Shown piece after piece: positions 1 to 7,790 of a stretch of 19,029 nucleotides of DNA. Source of the DNA: Sphingomonadales bacterium UBA6171 (lineage in GTDB: Bacteria > Pseudomonadota > Alphaproteobacteria > Sphingomonadales > Sphingomonadaceae). Under the pieces are notes generated by a model that was not told the DNA's origin, searched no databases, and saw nothing but the letters and a program-made list of their open reading frames with translations. Made by a program: the position numbers and the translations under genes. How positions within the stretch are numbered: the first letter of the stretch is position 1; each line of letters starts with the position of its first letter. The stretch lies in contig DITZ01000097.1 in the NCBI GenBank assembly GCA_002422985.1, positions 12,066-31,094 on the forward strand, in the 5' to 3' direction.

Positions 1-1385
1 ACCAGCGGGAAATACATGGTCATCGGGTGATAGCCCTCGTCGATCAGCGCCTTGGCGAAATCCAGCGTCGCAATGCCGGTGCCGTCGAGGAAATGATCGT
101 CAAACAGCGCCTCGTGCATGCAGGGGCCGGATGCGGCGAACGGGGCGGTCAGCACATCTTCCAGCCGGCGCAGGATATAATTGGCGTTCAGCACCGCATC
201 TTCGGCCACCTGCCGCAGCCCGTCGGCACCATGGCTCATGATATAGGCGAGCGCGCGGGTGAACATGCCCATCTGGCCCTGAAAGGCCGAAAGCCGGCCG
301 AAAGCCTGCGGATGCCCCTCGGCCTGGGCTGTCTCCTCCTCCACCAGCAATATCTGTCCGTTGGCCTTGCGCGCCACAAAGGGCAGCGGGCCAAAGGGCG
401 ACAGCGCTTCGGACAACACCACCGGGCCGGAGCCGGGCCCGCCGCCGCCATGCGGAGTGCTGAAGGTCTTGTGCAGGTTGATGTGCATCGCATCCACGCC
501 CAGATCGCCGGGCCGCACCCGCCCGACGATGGCGTTGAAGTTCGCGCCGTCGCAATAGACAAAGGCCCCGGCGGCATGCACCGCATCGGAAATCTTCTTC
601 ATGTCCGGCTCGAACAGCCCGCAGGTGTTGGGGTTGGTGATCATCACCGCCGCCACATCGGGGCCAAGCCGTGCTTCCAGCGCCGCCAGATCAACCCGCC
701 CGCGCGCATCGGCCGGGATGCTCTCCACAAGATAGCCGCAGAAAGCCGCGGTCGCCGGATTGGTGCCATGGGCTGATTCCGGCACCAGCACCACCGATCG
801 CCGGTCTCCGCGCGCTTCCAGCGCCGCGCGGATCGCCAGAATGCCGCACAATTCGCCATGCGCCCCGGCCTTGGGCGTCATCGCAACGCCGTGCATGCCC
901 GTCAGCGCAATCAGCCATTCGGCCAGCGCGTGGATCACCTCCAGCGCGCCCTGCACCGTATGCTGCGGTTGCAGCGGGTGAATATCGGCAAAGCCCGGCA
1001 GCCGGGCGATCTTCTCGTTCAGCCGCGGATTATGCTTCATCGTGCAGCTGCCCAGCGGGAAGAAGCCCAGATCGATGCCGTAATTCTGCCGCGACAGCCG
1101 GGTGTAATGCCGCACCGCCTCGCCCTCCGGCAGCCCCGGCAGCCCGATGGCGGCGGTGCGCTCCAGCCCGCCAAGACGCGACACATGCGCCGGCACCGCC
1201 TCCAGATCGACGCCGGTGCCATGTTCCGCCCCATATTCGAAGATCAGCGGCTCCTCCAGCATCAGCGCCCGGTTGCCGGTGAAGGTTTCGGGTGCATCCG
1301 GGAAAGCATGGCCGGGGTGGGTCAGCGCATGACCGGGATGCAACAGCGCGGGCGCCGAGGGGCGGCCCTGATTGTTCATGCTCAT
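1..1385 (-). CDS. gcvPB: Glycine dehydrogenase (decarboxylating) subunit 2, partial at window edge
   Basis: This is the PLP-carrying subunit of the two-subunit P-protein. It decarboxylates glycine and passes the aminomethyl group to the lipoyl arm of GcvH. I translated it directly from the minus strand. The protein begins MSMNNQGRPSAPALLHPGH and contains the conserved GIDLGFFPLGSCTMKHNPRL stretch. The PLP-site motif NLHKTFSTPHGGGGPGSGP carries the Schiff-base lysine at about residue 306 (AAG complement at 468-470). The frame stays open to base 1, giving 461 complete codons. Family members are about 510-525 residues, so roughly the last 50-60 are outside the window. The ATG at 1385 overlaps the gcvPA stop as ATGA (1382-1385), which favours it over the in-frame ATG at 1379 and implies translational coupling. 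Known for the family: subunits 1 and 2 form the functional P-protein. Identification is very secure. Confidence 0.96.
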   Translation of the reverse strand, partial: MSMNNQGRPSAPALLHPGHALTHPGHAFPDAPETFTGNRALMLEEPLIFEYGAEHGTGVDLEAVPAHVSRLGGLERTAAIGLPGLPEGEAVRHYTRLSRQNYGIDLGFFPLGSCTMKHNPRLNEKIARLPGFADIHPLQPQHTVQGALEVIHALAEWLIALTGMHGVAMTPKAGAHGELCGILAIRAALEARGDRRSVVLVPESAHGTNPATAAFCGYLVESIPADARGRVDLAALEARLGPDVAAVMITNPNTCGLFEPDMKKISDAVHAAGAFVYCDGANFNAIVGRVRPGDLGVDAMHINLHKTFSTPHGGGGPGSGPVVLSEALSPFGPLPFVARKANGQILLVEEETAQAEGHPQAFGRLSAFQGQMGMFTRALAYIMSHGADGLRQVAEDAVLNANYILRRLEDVLTAPFAASGPCMHEALFDDHFLDGTGIATLDFAKALIDEGYHPMTMYFPL

Positions 1386-2749
1386 TGGCACACTCCTTCC
1401 AGCGCGCGGCCCAGCGCTTCGATATCCGCCGGCGAGACGGTTTCGGTAACGGCGATCAGCAGCCCCGCTTCAAAATCGGCCCGGCCCGGATAGAGGCGCT
1501 GCAAGGACACCCCGCCCAGCACCCCCATTTCCGCCATGTCGCGCACCGCCTGCCGCGCCGGCACGTTCAGCAGCACCGTAAATTCATTGAAGAATGGCCC
1601 GTTCAGCAGCGTAACGCCGGGGATGCCCGCCAGCCGTTCCGCCGTCGCCACCGCGCGCGCATGGTTGAGCGCCGCCATCTGCCGCAGCCCGGTCTCGCCC
1701 AGCAGCGTCATGTGGATGGAAAAAGCCAGGCTCATCAGCCCGGAATTGGTGCAGATATTGCTCGTCGCCTTTTCCCGGCGGATATGCTGCTCCCGCGTGG
1801 ACAGCGTCAGCACATAGCCGCGCCGGCCATCGGCATCCACCGTCTCGCCGCACAGCCGGCCCGGCATCTGCCGCACATGCTTCATATTGCAGGCGAACAG
1901 CCCCAGGTGCGGCCCGCCGAATTGCAGCCCCACGCCCAGCGACTGGCCCTCGGCCACCGCAATGTCCGCCCCCATCTCGCCGGGCGAGCGGATGGCGCCC
2001 AGCGACACAATTTCGGTCACCACCACGATCAGCAGCGCGCCCCTGGCATGGCAGCGCGCCGCCAGGTCCGACAGGTCCGCGACATGGCCGAACAGATTGG
2101 GGTTCTGCACCACCACGGCCGAGGTTTCGCCATCAATCGCGGCCAGCAGATCCGCCACATCATCGCCCGGCGCACCCGGCGTCAGCCGCGGCTGCCGCAC
2201 GTCCAGCACGTCGCCCGTCACCCGGCACAGCGTTTCGGCGGCCTTGACATAATGCGGATGCACCCCGCCCGAAATCAGCGTTTTCGGCCGGCGCGTCACC
2301 CGCCGCGCCATGAAAATCGCCTCGTTCATGGCGGTGGAGCCGTCATACATGGAGGCATTCGCCACCTCCATGCCGGTCAGCCGCGCAACCTGGGTCTGGA
2401 ACTCGAACAGATATTGCAGCGTGCCCTGCGCGATTTCCGGCTGATAGGGCGTATAGCTGGTGAGGAATTCGCCGCGCTGGATCAGATGATCAACACTGGC
2501 CGGCACATGGTGGCGATAGGCACCCGCGCCCAGAAAAAACGGATGCTCGCCCGCCGCCATGTTGCGCTTGGCCATGCGTTGCAGCTCGCGCTCCACCAGC
2601 ATTTCCGGCTGATGCAGCGGCAGGCCGGCGATCGGCCCTGAAAGCCGCGCCCCGGCCGGCACATCCACGAACAGATCATCAATACCGGCCGCGCCAATGG
2701 CGTCCAGCATGGCGCGCCGATCCTCGTCCGTCAGGGGTAAATAGCGCAT
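1382..2749 (-). CDS. gcvPA: Glycine dehydrogenase (decarboxylating) subunit 1
   Basis: The protein is 455 residues, a normal length for the alpha-type subunit of the split P-protein. It pairs with GcvPB to decarboxylate glycine in the cytoplasm. It begins MRYLPLTDEDRRAML and has the family signature FFLGAGAYRHHVPASVDHLI followed by RGEFLTSYTPYQPEIAQGTLQ at about residues 72-112. MYDGSTAMNEA lies further on. The start at 2749 is chosen because GAGGAG (2761-2756) sits 6 bases upstream and the family N-terminus starts here. The longer open frame to 2824 runs into the preceding methyltransferase gene and has no support. The ribosome-binding site overlaps the stop codon of that methyltransferase. 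The 3' end overlaps gcvPB by four bases. Fifth-from-start position in the operon is taken by gcvPB, so this is the penultimate gene. Confidence 0.96.
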   Translation of the reverse strand: MRYLPLTDEDRRAMLDAIGAAGIDDLFVDVPAGARLSGPIAGLPLHQPEMLVERELQRMAKRNMAAGEHPFFLGAGAYRHHVPASVDHLIQRGEFLTSYTPYQPEIAQGTLQYLFEFQTQVARLTGMEVANASMYDGSTAMNEAIFMARRVTRRPKTLISGGVHPHYVKAAETLCRVTGDVLDVRQPRLTPGAPGDDVADLLAAIDGETSAVVVQNPNLFGHVADLSDLAARCHARGALLIVVVTEIVSLGAIRSPGEMGADIAVAEGQSLGVGLQFGGPHLGLFACNMKHVRQMPGRLCGETVDADGRRGYVLTLSTREQHIRREKATSNICTNSGLMSLAFSIHMTLLGETGLRQMAALNHARAVATAERLAGIPGVTLLNGPFFNEFTVLLNVPARQAVRDMAEMGVLGGVSLQRLYPGRADFEAGLLIAVTETVSPADIEALGRALEGVCQ

Positions 2750-2759
2750 GTCACACTCC

Positions 2760-3509
2760 TCAAATCGGCTTCCGGGCCTGCCAGCGCAGGCGGACATAAT
2801 CCGCAGACCAGTTGCCCGCACCATCGCGCAGCACCGGGGTCAGCAGGGTTTCAATCTCGTCAATCATCTGCGCGCGCGCCGATTCCGGCACGCCGGCCGC
2901 GTCCAGAAACCCGGCGCGGAAGGTTTTCAGCCAGCCGCGCACCCCCGTGGGCAGCGGCGTGGGGCGCGGGATGATGCGCGCCTCCACATCGGTGAAGCCC
3001 GCCGCCTGCTGAATGGCGGTGAAGGCCGCCGCCGTCAGATAGGTCTGCCCGCCGCCGGCTTCCGGCCGATAGCCATGCGCCCGCAGCACCGCGCGGATGC
3101 CGGTGCGCAGCGCCGCGATATTCATGAAGCCGCCGCATTCGCCAACATAGCGCCCGCCGGGCTTCAGCGCGCGAAACACGCCGTCTGCCACCGCCGGCTG
3201 ATCGGGCAGCCAGTGCAGCGTGGCATTGGAAAACACCGCGTCAAACGCCGCATCAAAGGCCAGCGCCTGCCCGTCCCCCTGCATCACGTTGAGGCCGCGC
3301 GCGGCCGCCGCCTCCAGCATCGCGGCGCTTTGGTCAAAGCCCAGCACATCGGCCCCGGCCGCCACCAGCCGCCCGGTCAACACCCCGTCACCACAGCCGA
3401 GATCGAGGATGCGCTCACCCGGCTGCGCTGCCAGCAGGCCGAACACGGCATCCCCCAATGCCGGCACAAAGCCGGCATTTTCGGCATAGTCATCGGGGTT
3501 CCAGCCCAT
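2760..3509 (-). CDS. Class I SAM-dependent methyltransferase within the gcv operon
   Basis: The 249-residue protein has a Rossmann-type methyltransferase fold. Motif I is ILDLGCGDG at about residues 34-42. An acidic GFDQS follows at the end of strand 2, then QGDGQALAF (motif II region) and FSNATLHWLPDQPA (motif IV/post-II). The FSNATLHWLP pattern resembles trans-aconitate 2-methyltransferase and BioC-type methyltransferases of small carboxylic acids, but the substrate cannot be read from sequence. No membrane segment is visible. The ATG at 3509 lies two bases after the gcvH stop and no other in-frame start is plausible, so translation is probably coupled to gcvH. The stop overlaps the gcvPA ribosome-binding site. 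It is locked into the glycine cleavage operon and therefore probably under the riboswitch. A role in handling a glycine or one-carbon by-product is possible but is only inference. Confidence 0.88.
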   Translation of the reverse strand: MGWNPDDYAENAGFVPALGDAVFGLLAAQPGERILDLGCGDGVLTGRLVAAGADVLGFDQSAAMLEAAAARGLNVMQGDGQALAFDAAFDAVFSNATLHWLPDQPAVADGVFRALKPGGRYVGECGGFMNIAALRTGIRAVLRAHGYRPEAGGGQTYLTAAAFTAIQQAAGFTDVEARIIPRPTPLPTGVRGWLKTFRAGFLDAAGVPESARAQMIDEIETLLTPVLRDGAGNWSADYVRLRWQARKPI

Positions 3510-3511
3510 GG

Positions 3512-3883
3512 TTACAGCGTGGCCACATAAGCCTGATAGGCGGCCGCATCCATCAGGCTGGCCAGTTCCGACGCATCCGCCAGGTTCAGCCGGAAGAACC
3601 AGCCCGCGCCTTCGGGATCGCTGTTCACCAGGCTCGGATCGTCCGCCAGCGCCTGATTGGCCTCCACCACCAGGCCAGAGACGGGCGCATAGACTTCCGA
3701 CGCCGCCTTCACGGATTCGACGACCGCGGCCTCGGCCCCGGCGGTCACTTCGCGGCCGGCGTCGGGCAGTTCCACAAACACCACATCGCCAAGCTGGCCC
3801 TGTGCATAATCGGTGACGCCAACGGTCGCGGTGCCGTCGGCCACGTCGATCCATTCATGCTCTTCGGTATAATAGCGGGTCAT
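3512..3883 (-). CDS. gcvH: Glycine cleavage system H protein
   Basis: This 123-residue lipoyl carrier protein shuttles the methylamine intermediate between the P, T and L proteins. The N-terminus is MTRYYTEEHEWIDV, matching the family HEW motif. The lipoyl-attachment region VVESVKAASEVYAPVSG places the modified lysine at residue 59. The C-terminal GAGWFFRL segment is also typical, and the length is standard. The gene follows gcvT after 18 bases and is followed by the methyltransferase after two bases. The start at 3883 fits the family N-terminus, with GGGAGA lying about 6 bases upstream in the gap after gcvT. Very secure identification. Confidence 0.97.
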   Translation of the reverse strand: MTRYYTEEHEWIDVADGTATVGVTDYAQGQLGDVVFVELPDAGREVTAGAEAAVVESVKAASEVYAPVSGLVVEANQALADDPSLVNSDPEGAGWFFRLNLADASELASLMDAAAYQAYVATL

Positions 3884-3901
3884 TCTCGGTCTCCCTGCAA
3901 C

Positions 3902-5035
3902 TTAGCGGACGTAATTTTTGGCGTGGAACGGCATGGGCACAACGGTTGCCGCCAGCCGCTTGCCGCGCACTTCGATGGCAAGCGCCGTGCCATCGCCCGC
4001 ATATGGCGCGGCGACATAGCCCATGGCGACCGGCCCGCCGACCGATGGCGCAAAGCCGCCCGATGTGACGACACCCACCTGTTGGTCGCCGGCGAAAATC
4101 AGCGCGCCCTCGCGCACCGGCTGCCGGCCTTCGGGCTTCAGCCCCACCCGGCGGCGGGCCGGGCCATCCAGCAGCGCGCCCAGGATGCGCGCCGCGCCGG
4201 GAAAGCCGCCTTCGGCCTTGCGGCGCTTGGAAATGGCAAAGGAAAGCCCCGCCTCCACCGGCTCGATGGCGGGCGTCAGGTCATGGCCATAAAGCGGCAG
4301 CCCGGCTTCCAGCCGCAGACTGTCGCGCGCACCCAGCCCGATGGGCTTCACCGCGGCATCGGCCAGCAGCGCGCGGGCGAAAGCCGCTGCATCACCGGCG
4401 TCGAGCGAGATTTCATAGCCATCCTCGCCGGTATAGCCGGAACGCGAGATGCCCAGCCGCACCGCGCCCCAGCAATAGGGGCCGGCAGACATGAACTTCA
4501 TCGCGTCGATGGCGGGAATGTCCGGCAATTCGGGCACCACCCCCAGCCGCCGCATCACATCGACCGCCGCGGGGCCCTGCAACGCCAGCAGCGCCGCGCC
4601 CTCCATATGGCTGAGCGTCAGGCCGGCGGGCAATCGCGCGCGCATATGGGCAATGTCGTCATGCTTGGTGGCGCCGTTCACCACCAGATAGAAATGGTCG
4701 CCCGTGAAGGTGACCATCAGGTCATCCAATATGCCGCCATCATCGGCCAGCAGCAGCGAATAGCGCATCCGCCCTGGCTGTAACGCCTTGAAATCGCCCG
4801 GTGCGATGCTTTCCAGCCATTCGGCCGCACCGTCGCCGGCCAGCGTCAGCTGCCCCATATGGCTCACGTCAAACAGCCCGGCCTGCGCGCGGGTCCACAG
4901 ATGTTCGGCCATCACGCCCATCGGATATTGCACCGGCATGGCATAGCCCGCGAACGGCACCATGCGGCCGCCCAGCGCCTGATGCAGGGCATCCAGCGGC
5001 AGCAGTTGCAAATCGCCTGGAAGATCATTGGCCAT
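3902..5035 (-). CDS. gcvT: Glycine cleavage system aminomethyltransferase (T protein)
   Basis: The 377-residue protein transfers the one-carbon unit from aminomethyl-lipoyl-GcvH to tetrahydrofolate and releases ammonia. It starts MANDLPGDLQLLPLDALHQA. It contains MVPFAGYAMPVQYPMGVMAEH, then FDVSHMGQL, then GGILDDLMV with the conserved aspartates at about 104-105, then SRSGYTGEDGYEI and LEAGLPLYGHDL. The length is near the family norm. The start at 5035 is chosen because GAGAGG (5049-5044) lies 8 bases upstream. The 99 extra codons of the open frame to 5332 are the riboswitch and are not protein. It is the first gene of the operon, directly behind a tandem glycine riboswitch, so its expression should rise when glycine is abundant. 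Confidence 0.96.
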   Translation of the reverse strand: MANDLPGDLQLLPLDALHQALGGRMVPFAGYAMPVQYPMGVMAEHLWTRAQAGLFDVSHMGQLTLAGDGAAEWLESIAPGDFKALQPGRMRYSLLLADDGGILDDLMVTFTGDHFYLVVNGATKHDDIAHMRARLPAGLTLSHMEGAALLALQGPAAVDVMRRLGVVPELPDIPAIDAMKFMSAGPYCWGAVRLGISRSGYTGEDGYEISLDAGDAAAFARALLADAAVKPIGLGARDSLRLEAGLPLYGHDLTPAIEPVEAGLSFAISKRRKAEGGFPGAARILGALLDGPARRRVGLKPEGRQPVREGALIFAGDQQVGVVTSGGFAPSVGGPVAMGYVAAPYAGDGTALAIEVRGKRLAATVVPMPFHAKNYVR

Positions 5036-5114
5036 CGGGCAAGCCTCTCGTGATTCAGGCTGCCCGCCCCCACAATGGTGCCGGTGCCGCCTGCCGCCCC
5101 CGCCTGTCACGAGA
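5036..5114 (-). promoter_or_regulatory. Riboswitch expression platform sequestering the gcvT ribosome-binding site
   Basis: Two competing pairings are visible. TCTCGTGACAGG (5114-5103), which includes the 3' strand of aptamer 2 P1, is complementary to CCTG (5059-5056) plus TCACGAGA (5053-5046), leaving AA bulged. This would cover the start of the Shine-Dalgarno GAGAGG. Separately, GGGCAGCCT (5065-5057) pairs with AGGCTTGCCC (5046-5037) with one bulged base, ending one base before the ATG. There is no run of U after either helix, so translational rather than terminator control is inferred. Confidence 0.6.
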
Positions 5115-5305
5115 CCTGAGAGCTTTCCCCCGGACAGCGCCAGAACGCAGCCGGAGTTACCCCTTCGGTGGCGCAACCATCGCTGGCGGCGCGCTTTCCA
5201 GACTGTCGGTTCTGTCCGGTGCTGCGGTCCCGTGGCCTGAGAGATTCCGGGGGCGGTTGCTCCTTCGGCGGCTTCGGGCCTGCACCCGTCACACTCTCCC
5301 GCAGC
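5102..5305 (-). promoter_or_regulatory. Tandem glycine riboswitch (two aptamers)
   Basis: Two glycine aptamers are visible on the minus strand. Aptamer 1 begins GGGAGAGTG (5300-5292). It has the core CCGAAGGAGCAA (5268-5257) and CTCTCAGGC (5243-5235). It is closed by a perfect 7-bp P1, GCTGCGG (5305-5299) with CCGCAGC (5227-5221). Aptamer 2 begins TCTGGAAAG (5202-5194). It has the core CACCGAAGGGGTAA (5170-5157) and CTCTCAGGT (5122-5114). P1 is GTCTG (5203-5199) with CAGGC (5106-5102). Known: such tandem aptamers sit before gcv operons and usually turn expression on with glycine. The arrangement directly before gcvT fits exactly. Confidence 0.95.
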
Positions 5306-5336
5306 GCCGTCAGGGTTGCCCCCGCCGACCATTTTT

Positions 5337-5365
5337 CCCTAGGCGACGGCGATCGATTCGGTCAA
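5337..5365 (-). promoter_or_regulatory. Possible promoter of the gcv operon
   Basis: TTGACC (5365-5360) is followed after 17 bases by CTAGGG (5342-5337), placing a start of transcription about 25 bases before the riboswitch. The -35 box is good and the spacing ideal, but the -10 is poor. The position directly after the kinase stop codon is right for a gcv promoter. Confidence 0.35.
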
Positions 5366-5375
5366 TCCGCTGTCC

Positions 5376-7790
5376 TCAGGCCGCCCGCGGGATCCGCATC
5401 GCAAAAACGCTGCCCTTCCCCACTTCCGATGTCACATGCAGCGTGCCCCGGTGCCGCTCCACAACGGCCTTCACAAAGGCCAGCCCCAGCCCGGCGCCCG
5501 GCGCATCGGCAGACACGGCCGCCCCTTCCGGCGCGGCCAGCCGGCGGAAGGGTTCGAACAATCCTTCCAGATCCGCCTCGGCAATGCCGCGCCCCTGATC
5601 CATGACAGCCACCTCCACCAGCTCCGGCCGCAGGCTGACGCGCGCCATAATCTGCGTATTGTCGCCGCTGTATTTCACCGCATTGCTCAGAAAATTGATG
5701 ATGGAACGCGTGATGAGCGACCGGTCCCCCAGCACCAGCGCCTCCTCGTCGGGCACCTCGGTGCGGATGCGGATATGCTTGGCATTGGCCAGCGGCCACA
5801 TATCGTCCGCCGCATCCAGCAGCGCGTCGGAAAGATTGAACTGCTCCACCTTGTAATTGCCGCTTTCCGCGCGCGCCAGGTTCACGAAATCATCCGCCAG
5901 TGCCAGCGTCTGATGCGCATAACGTTCCAGCCGCCGCGCCAGATCGGCGGGCAGGGCCGCACCTTCGGATTGCAGAATCGCCAATATGGAGGCCTGTGGC
6001 GCCCGCATGTCATGGGTCAGCAGCCGCAGCGCATCCTCCCGCTGCCGTTCAGAGGCGCGCAGATTGGTGATGTCGGCAAAGCGCGCAATCCAGCCCAGCG
6101 GCCGCCGTTCGGAATCGGTGAAAAAGGCCAGCCGGATTTCCAGCGACAGCCCGTCCGCCGTCCGCATTTCATAGCCATGGTCCGGCGCCAGCGCCCCGCG
6201 CCGCATCGCCTCCAGCAGCTCGGTGGCGCGCGGATCGGGAAAGCGCGCATCCACATCCAGGCAGCGAAACACCCGCGCCAGTTGCAGGCCGATCAGCGGC
6301 CGGCCCACGCGATGCCCGAACAGCGCGTCCGCCGCATCATTGGCAATCATGATGCGGCCATCCAGATCGGTCACGATGGCGGCGTCGGGCAGACTGTCGA
6401 GCGACTGCGCCACAAAGCGGCGAAGATCGCGCACATCGCGGATCGCCTGGTGCATCAGGATGATCTGCCGCTCCACCGGATCGCCGCCGGCATCCACCGG
6501 CTCGCGCGGCAGCGGCGTGCCCTCATCGGCCAGTTCGCGCAATTCGGCCACCATATAGCGGCTGGCGAAATCCAGCCGCCGCCAGCCCCACAGCGGATAG
6601 ACCAGCCCCAGCGCAATCAGCGCCGAGGACGGCGGCAGCCAGAAACGGAACAGCCCCAGCGCCACAAAGGTCACCAGCACCACCATCACCGACAGCGCCA
6701 GCCCCACCCACAGGTTGATGCGCGGCCCCAGCAGCAGCAGCGAGGCCATCAGCAGCCACAGCGGCACCATGGACCAGAGCTGCCACAGCAGCGGCGAGGC
6801 CGGCCGCACCAGCCGGTCGTGCATCAGGCTGTCCAGATAATTGGCGTTCAGTTCCACACCCGCCATGGTCTGCTGCGTGCTGGACATCGGCGTGGACAGC
6901 CGGTCCCCCAGCCCGCTGCCGGTCGCCCCCACCAGCAACATCCGGCCCTTCACCAGCGTTGCGGGCACCCGGCCCATCATCACATCCGCAAACGACACCT
7001 CCGCATAGCCGCCCGGCCCCGCGCCAAAACGGATGAGATCGCGCGCCGGTGCCAGCACCGGCCCCAGCGGGCCATGGTCCGGCCGCGCGGGGGTGCGCCC
7101 CTCGGCCACGTCGATCATCACCTCCATCAGGTGCGGCAGCCGGTGGCCAGAGGCATTCTCCAGCCGGTCTATGCCGCGCACCACGCCATCCCGGTCGGGC
7201 CGCACCACCACATGGCCCATGCCGCGCGCGGCGGCCGCCAGCGGCGGCACCGGCGGCACCAGATTGGAGGGCGCCCCGTCCGGGCCGGGGATTTCAATGA
7301 TATGCGGCAGCAGCACCCGGCCATTGGCCTGCATCGCGGCCGCCATCCGCGCATCGTCCGCCGGATCGGGCGAGCGTTCCGGGAACAGCACGTCATAGGC
7401 AATCACGCGCGGTTGCATCGCGGTCAGCTGCTCGATCAGCCGGGCATGATAGTCGCGCGGCCAGGGCCAGCGGCCCAGCTCCGCCAGGCTGCGGTTGTCG
7501 ATAACGATGATGAGGATATCCTCCGAAGGCGGTGGCGGGTTCAGCCGCTGCACACTGTCATACAGAAGATTGTCGAGGCGCACCGGCGGCGTCAGGATGT
7601 TCATGGCCAGCGTGCCCAGCGACGCCAGCAGCAGCACAATCCACCATTCGACCAGCATACGCCCGCTGCGCAGGACGGGAACGGGCTTCAGCGGCAAGGG
7701 GCGCGGCGCGTCGATGGTCGCCGGCTGCATCACCGCGCGCGCCGCAGTCAGGCGCTGCGCCCGCCCATCCGGCGCCGGCGGGCTGCTCAA
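5376..7790 (-). CDS. CHASE2-domain membrane histidine kinase with PAS domain
   Basis: The 804-residue sensor kinase has a first membrane segment at about 46-66. A periplasmic CHASE2 domain follows (about 70-330) with DILIIVIDNRSLAELGRWPW, VIAYDVLFPE and GVELNANYLDSL. A cluster of hydrophobic segments lies at about 335-402. A PAS domain spans about 460-580 (DAAIVTDLDGRIMIANDAA). The HisKA H-box LLTHDMRAP has H593. The HATPase_c domain has the N box NFLSNAVKYSG (N703), G1 DQGRGI, F box FEPFRR and G2 GAGLGL. All catalytic motifs are intact. The start taken is TTG at 7790, whose TTGA overlaps the stop of the upstream FecR gene. An ATG at 7730 is the alternative and would remove 20 residues. It is the last gene of an operon with a response regulator, its likely partner. 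The CHASE2 ligand is unknown. Confidence 0.92.
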   Translation of the reverse strand: MSSPPAPDGRAQRLTAARAVMQPATIDAPRPLPLKPVPVLRSGRMLVEWWIVLLLASLGTLAMNILTPPVRLDNLLYDSVQRLNPPPPSEDILIIVIDNRSLAELGRWPWPRDYHARLIEQLTAMQPRVIAYDVLFPERSPDPADDARMAAAMQANGRVLLPHIIEIPGPDGAPSNLVPPVPPLAAAARGMGHVVVRPDRDGVVRGIDRLENASGHRLPHLMEVMIDVAEGRTPARPDHGPLGPVLAPARDLIRFGAGPGGYAEVSFADVMMGRVPATLVKGRMLLVGATGSGLGDRLSTPMSSTQQTMAGVELNANYLDSLMHDRLVRPASPLLWQLWSMVPLWLLMASLLLLGPRINLWVGLALSVMVVLVTFVALGLFRFWLPPSSALIALGLVYPLWGWRRLDFASRYMVAELRELADEGTPLPREPVDAGGDPVERQIILMHQAIRDVRDLRRFVAQSLDSLPDAAIVTDLDGRIMIANDAADALFGHRVGRPLIGLQLARVFRCLDVDARFPDPRATELLEAMRRGALAPDHGYEMRTADGLSLEIRLAFFTDSERRPLGWIARFADITNLRASERQREDALRLLTHDMRAPQASILAILQSEGAALPADLARRLERYAHQTLALADDFVNLARAESGNYKVEQFNLSDALLDAADDMWPLANAKHIRIRTEVPDEEALVLGDRSLITRSIINFLSNAVKYSGDNTQIMARVSLRPELVEVAVMDQGRGIAEADLEGLFEPFRRLAAPEGAAVSADAPGAGLGLAFVKAVVERHRGTLHVTSEVGKGSVFAMRIPRAA

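Noticed and set aside
1292..2641. A 449-residue open frame antisense to gcvPA
   Set aside because: It has no recognisable motif and covers a secure gene on the other strand, and similar His/Arg/Pro-rich frames occur opposite gcvT (3458-4783) and the PKS (13265-14494).
5036..5070. Intrinsic terminator in the riboswitch leader
   Set aside because: The hairpin is not followed by a T-run and ends one base before the start codon, so translational control fits better.
5036..5332. N-terminal extension of gcvT to 5332
   Set aside because: The extra codons are the glycine aptamers and their linker, and the GcvT family N-terminus begins at 5035 behind a ribosome-binding site.
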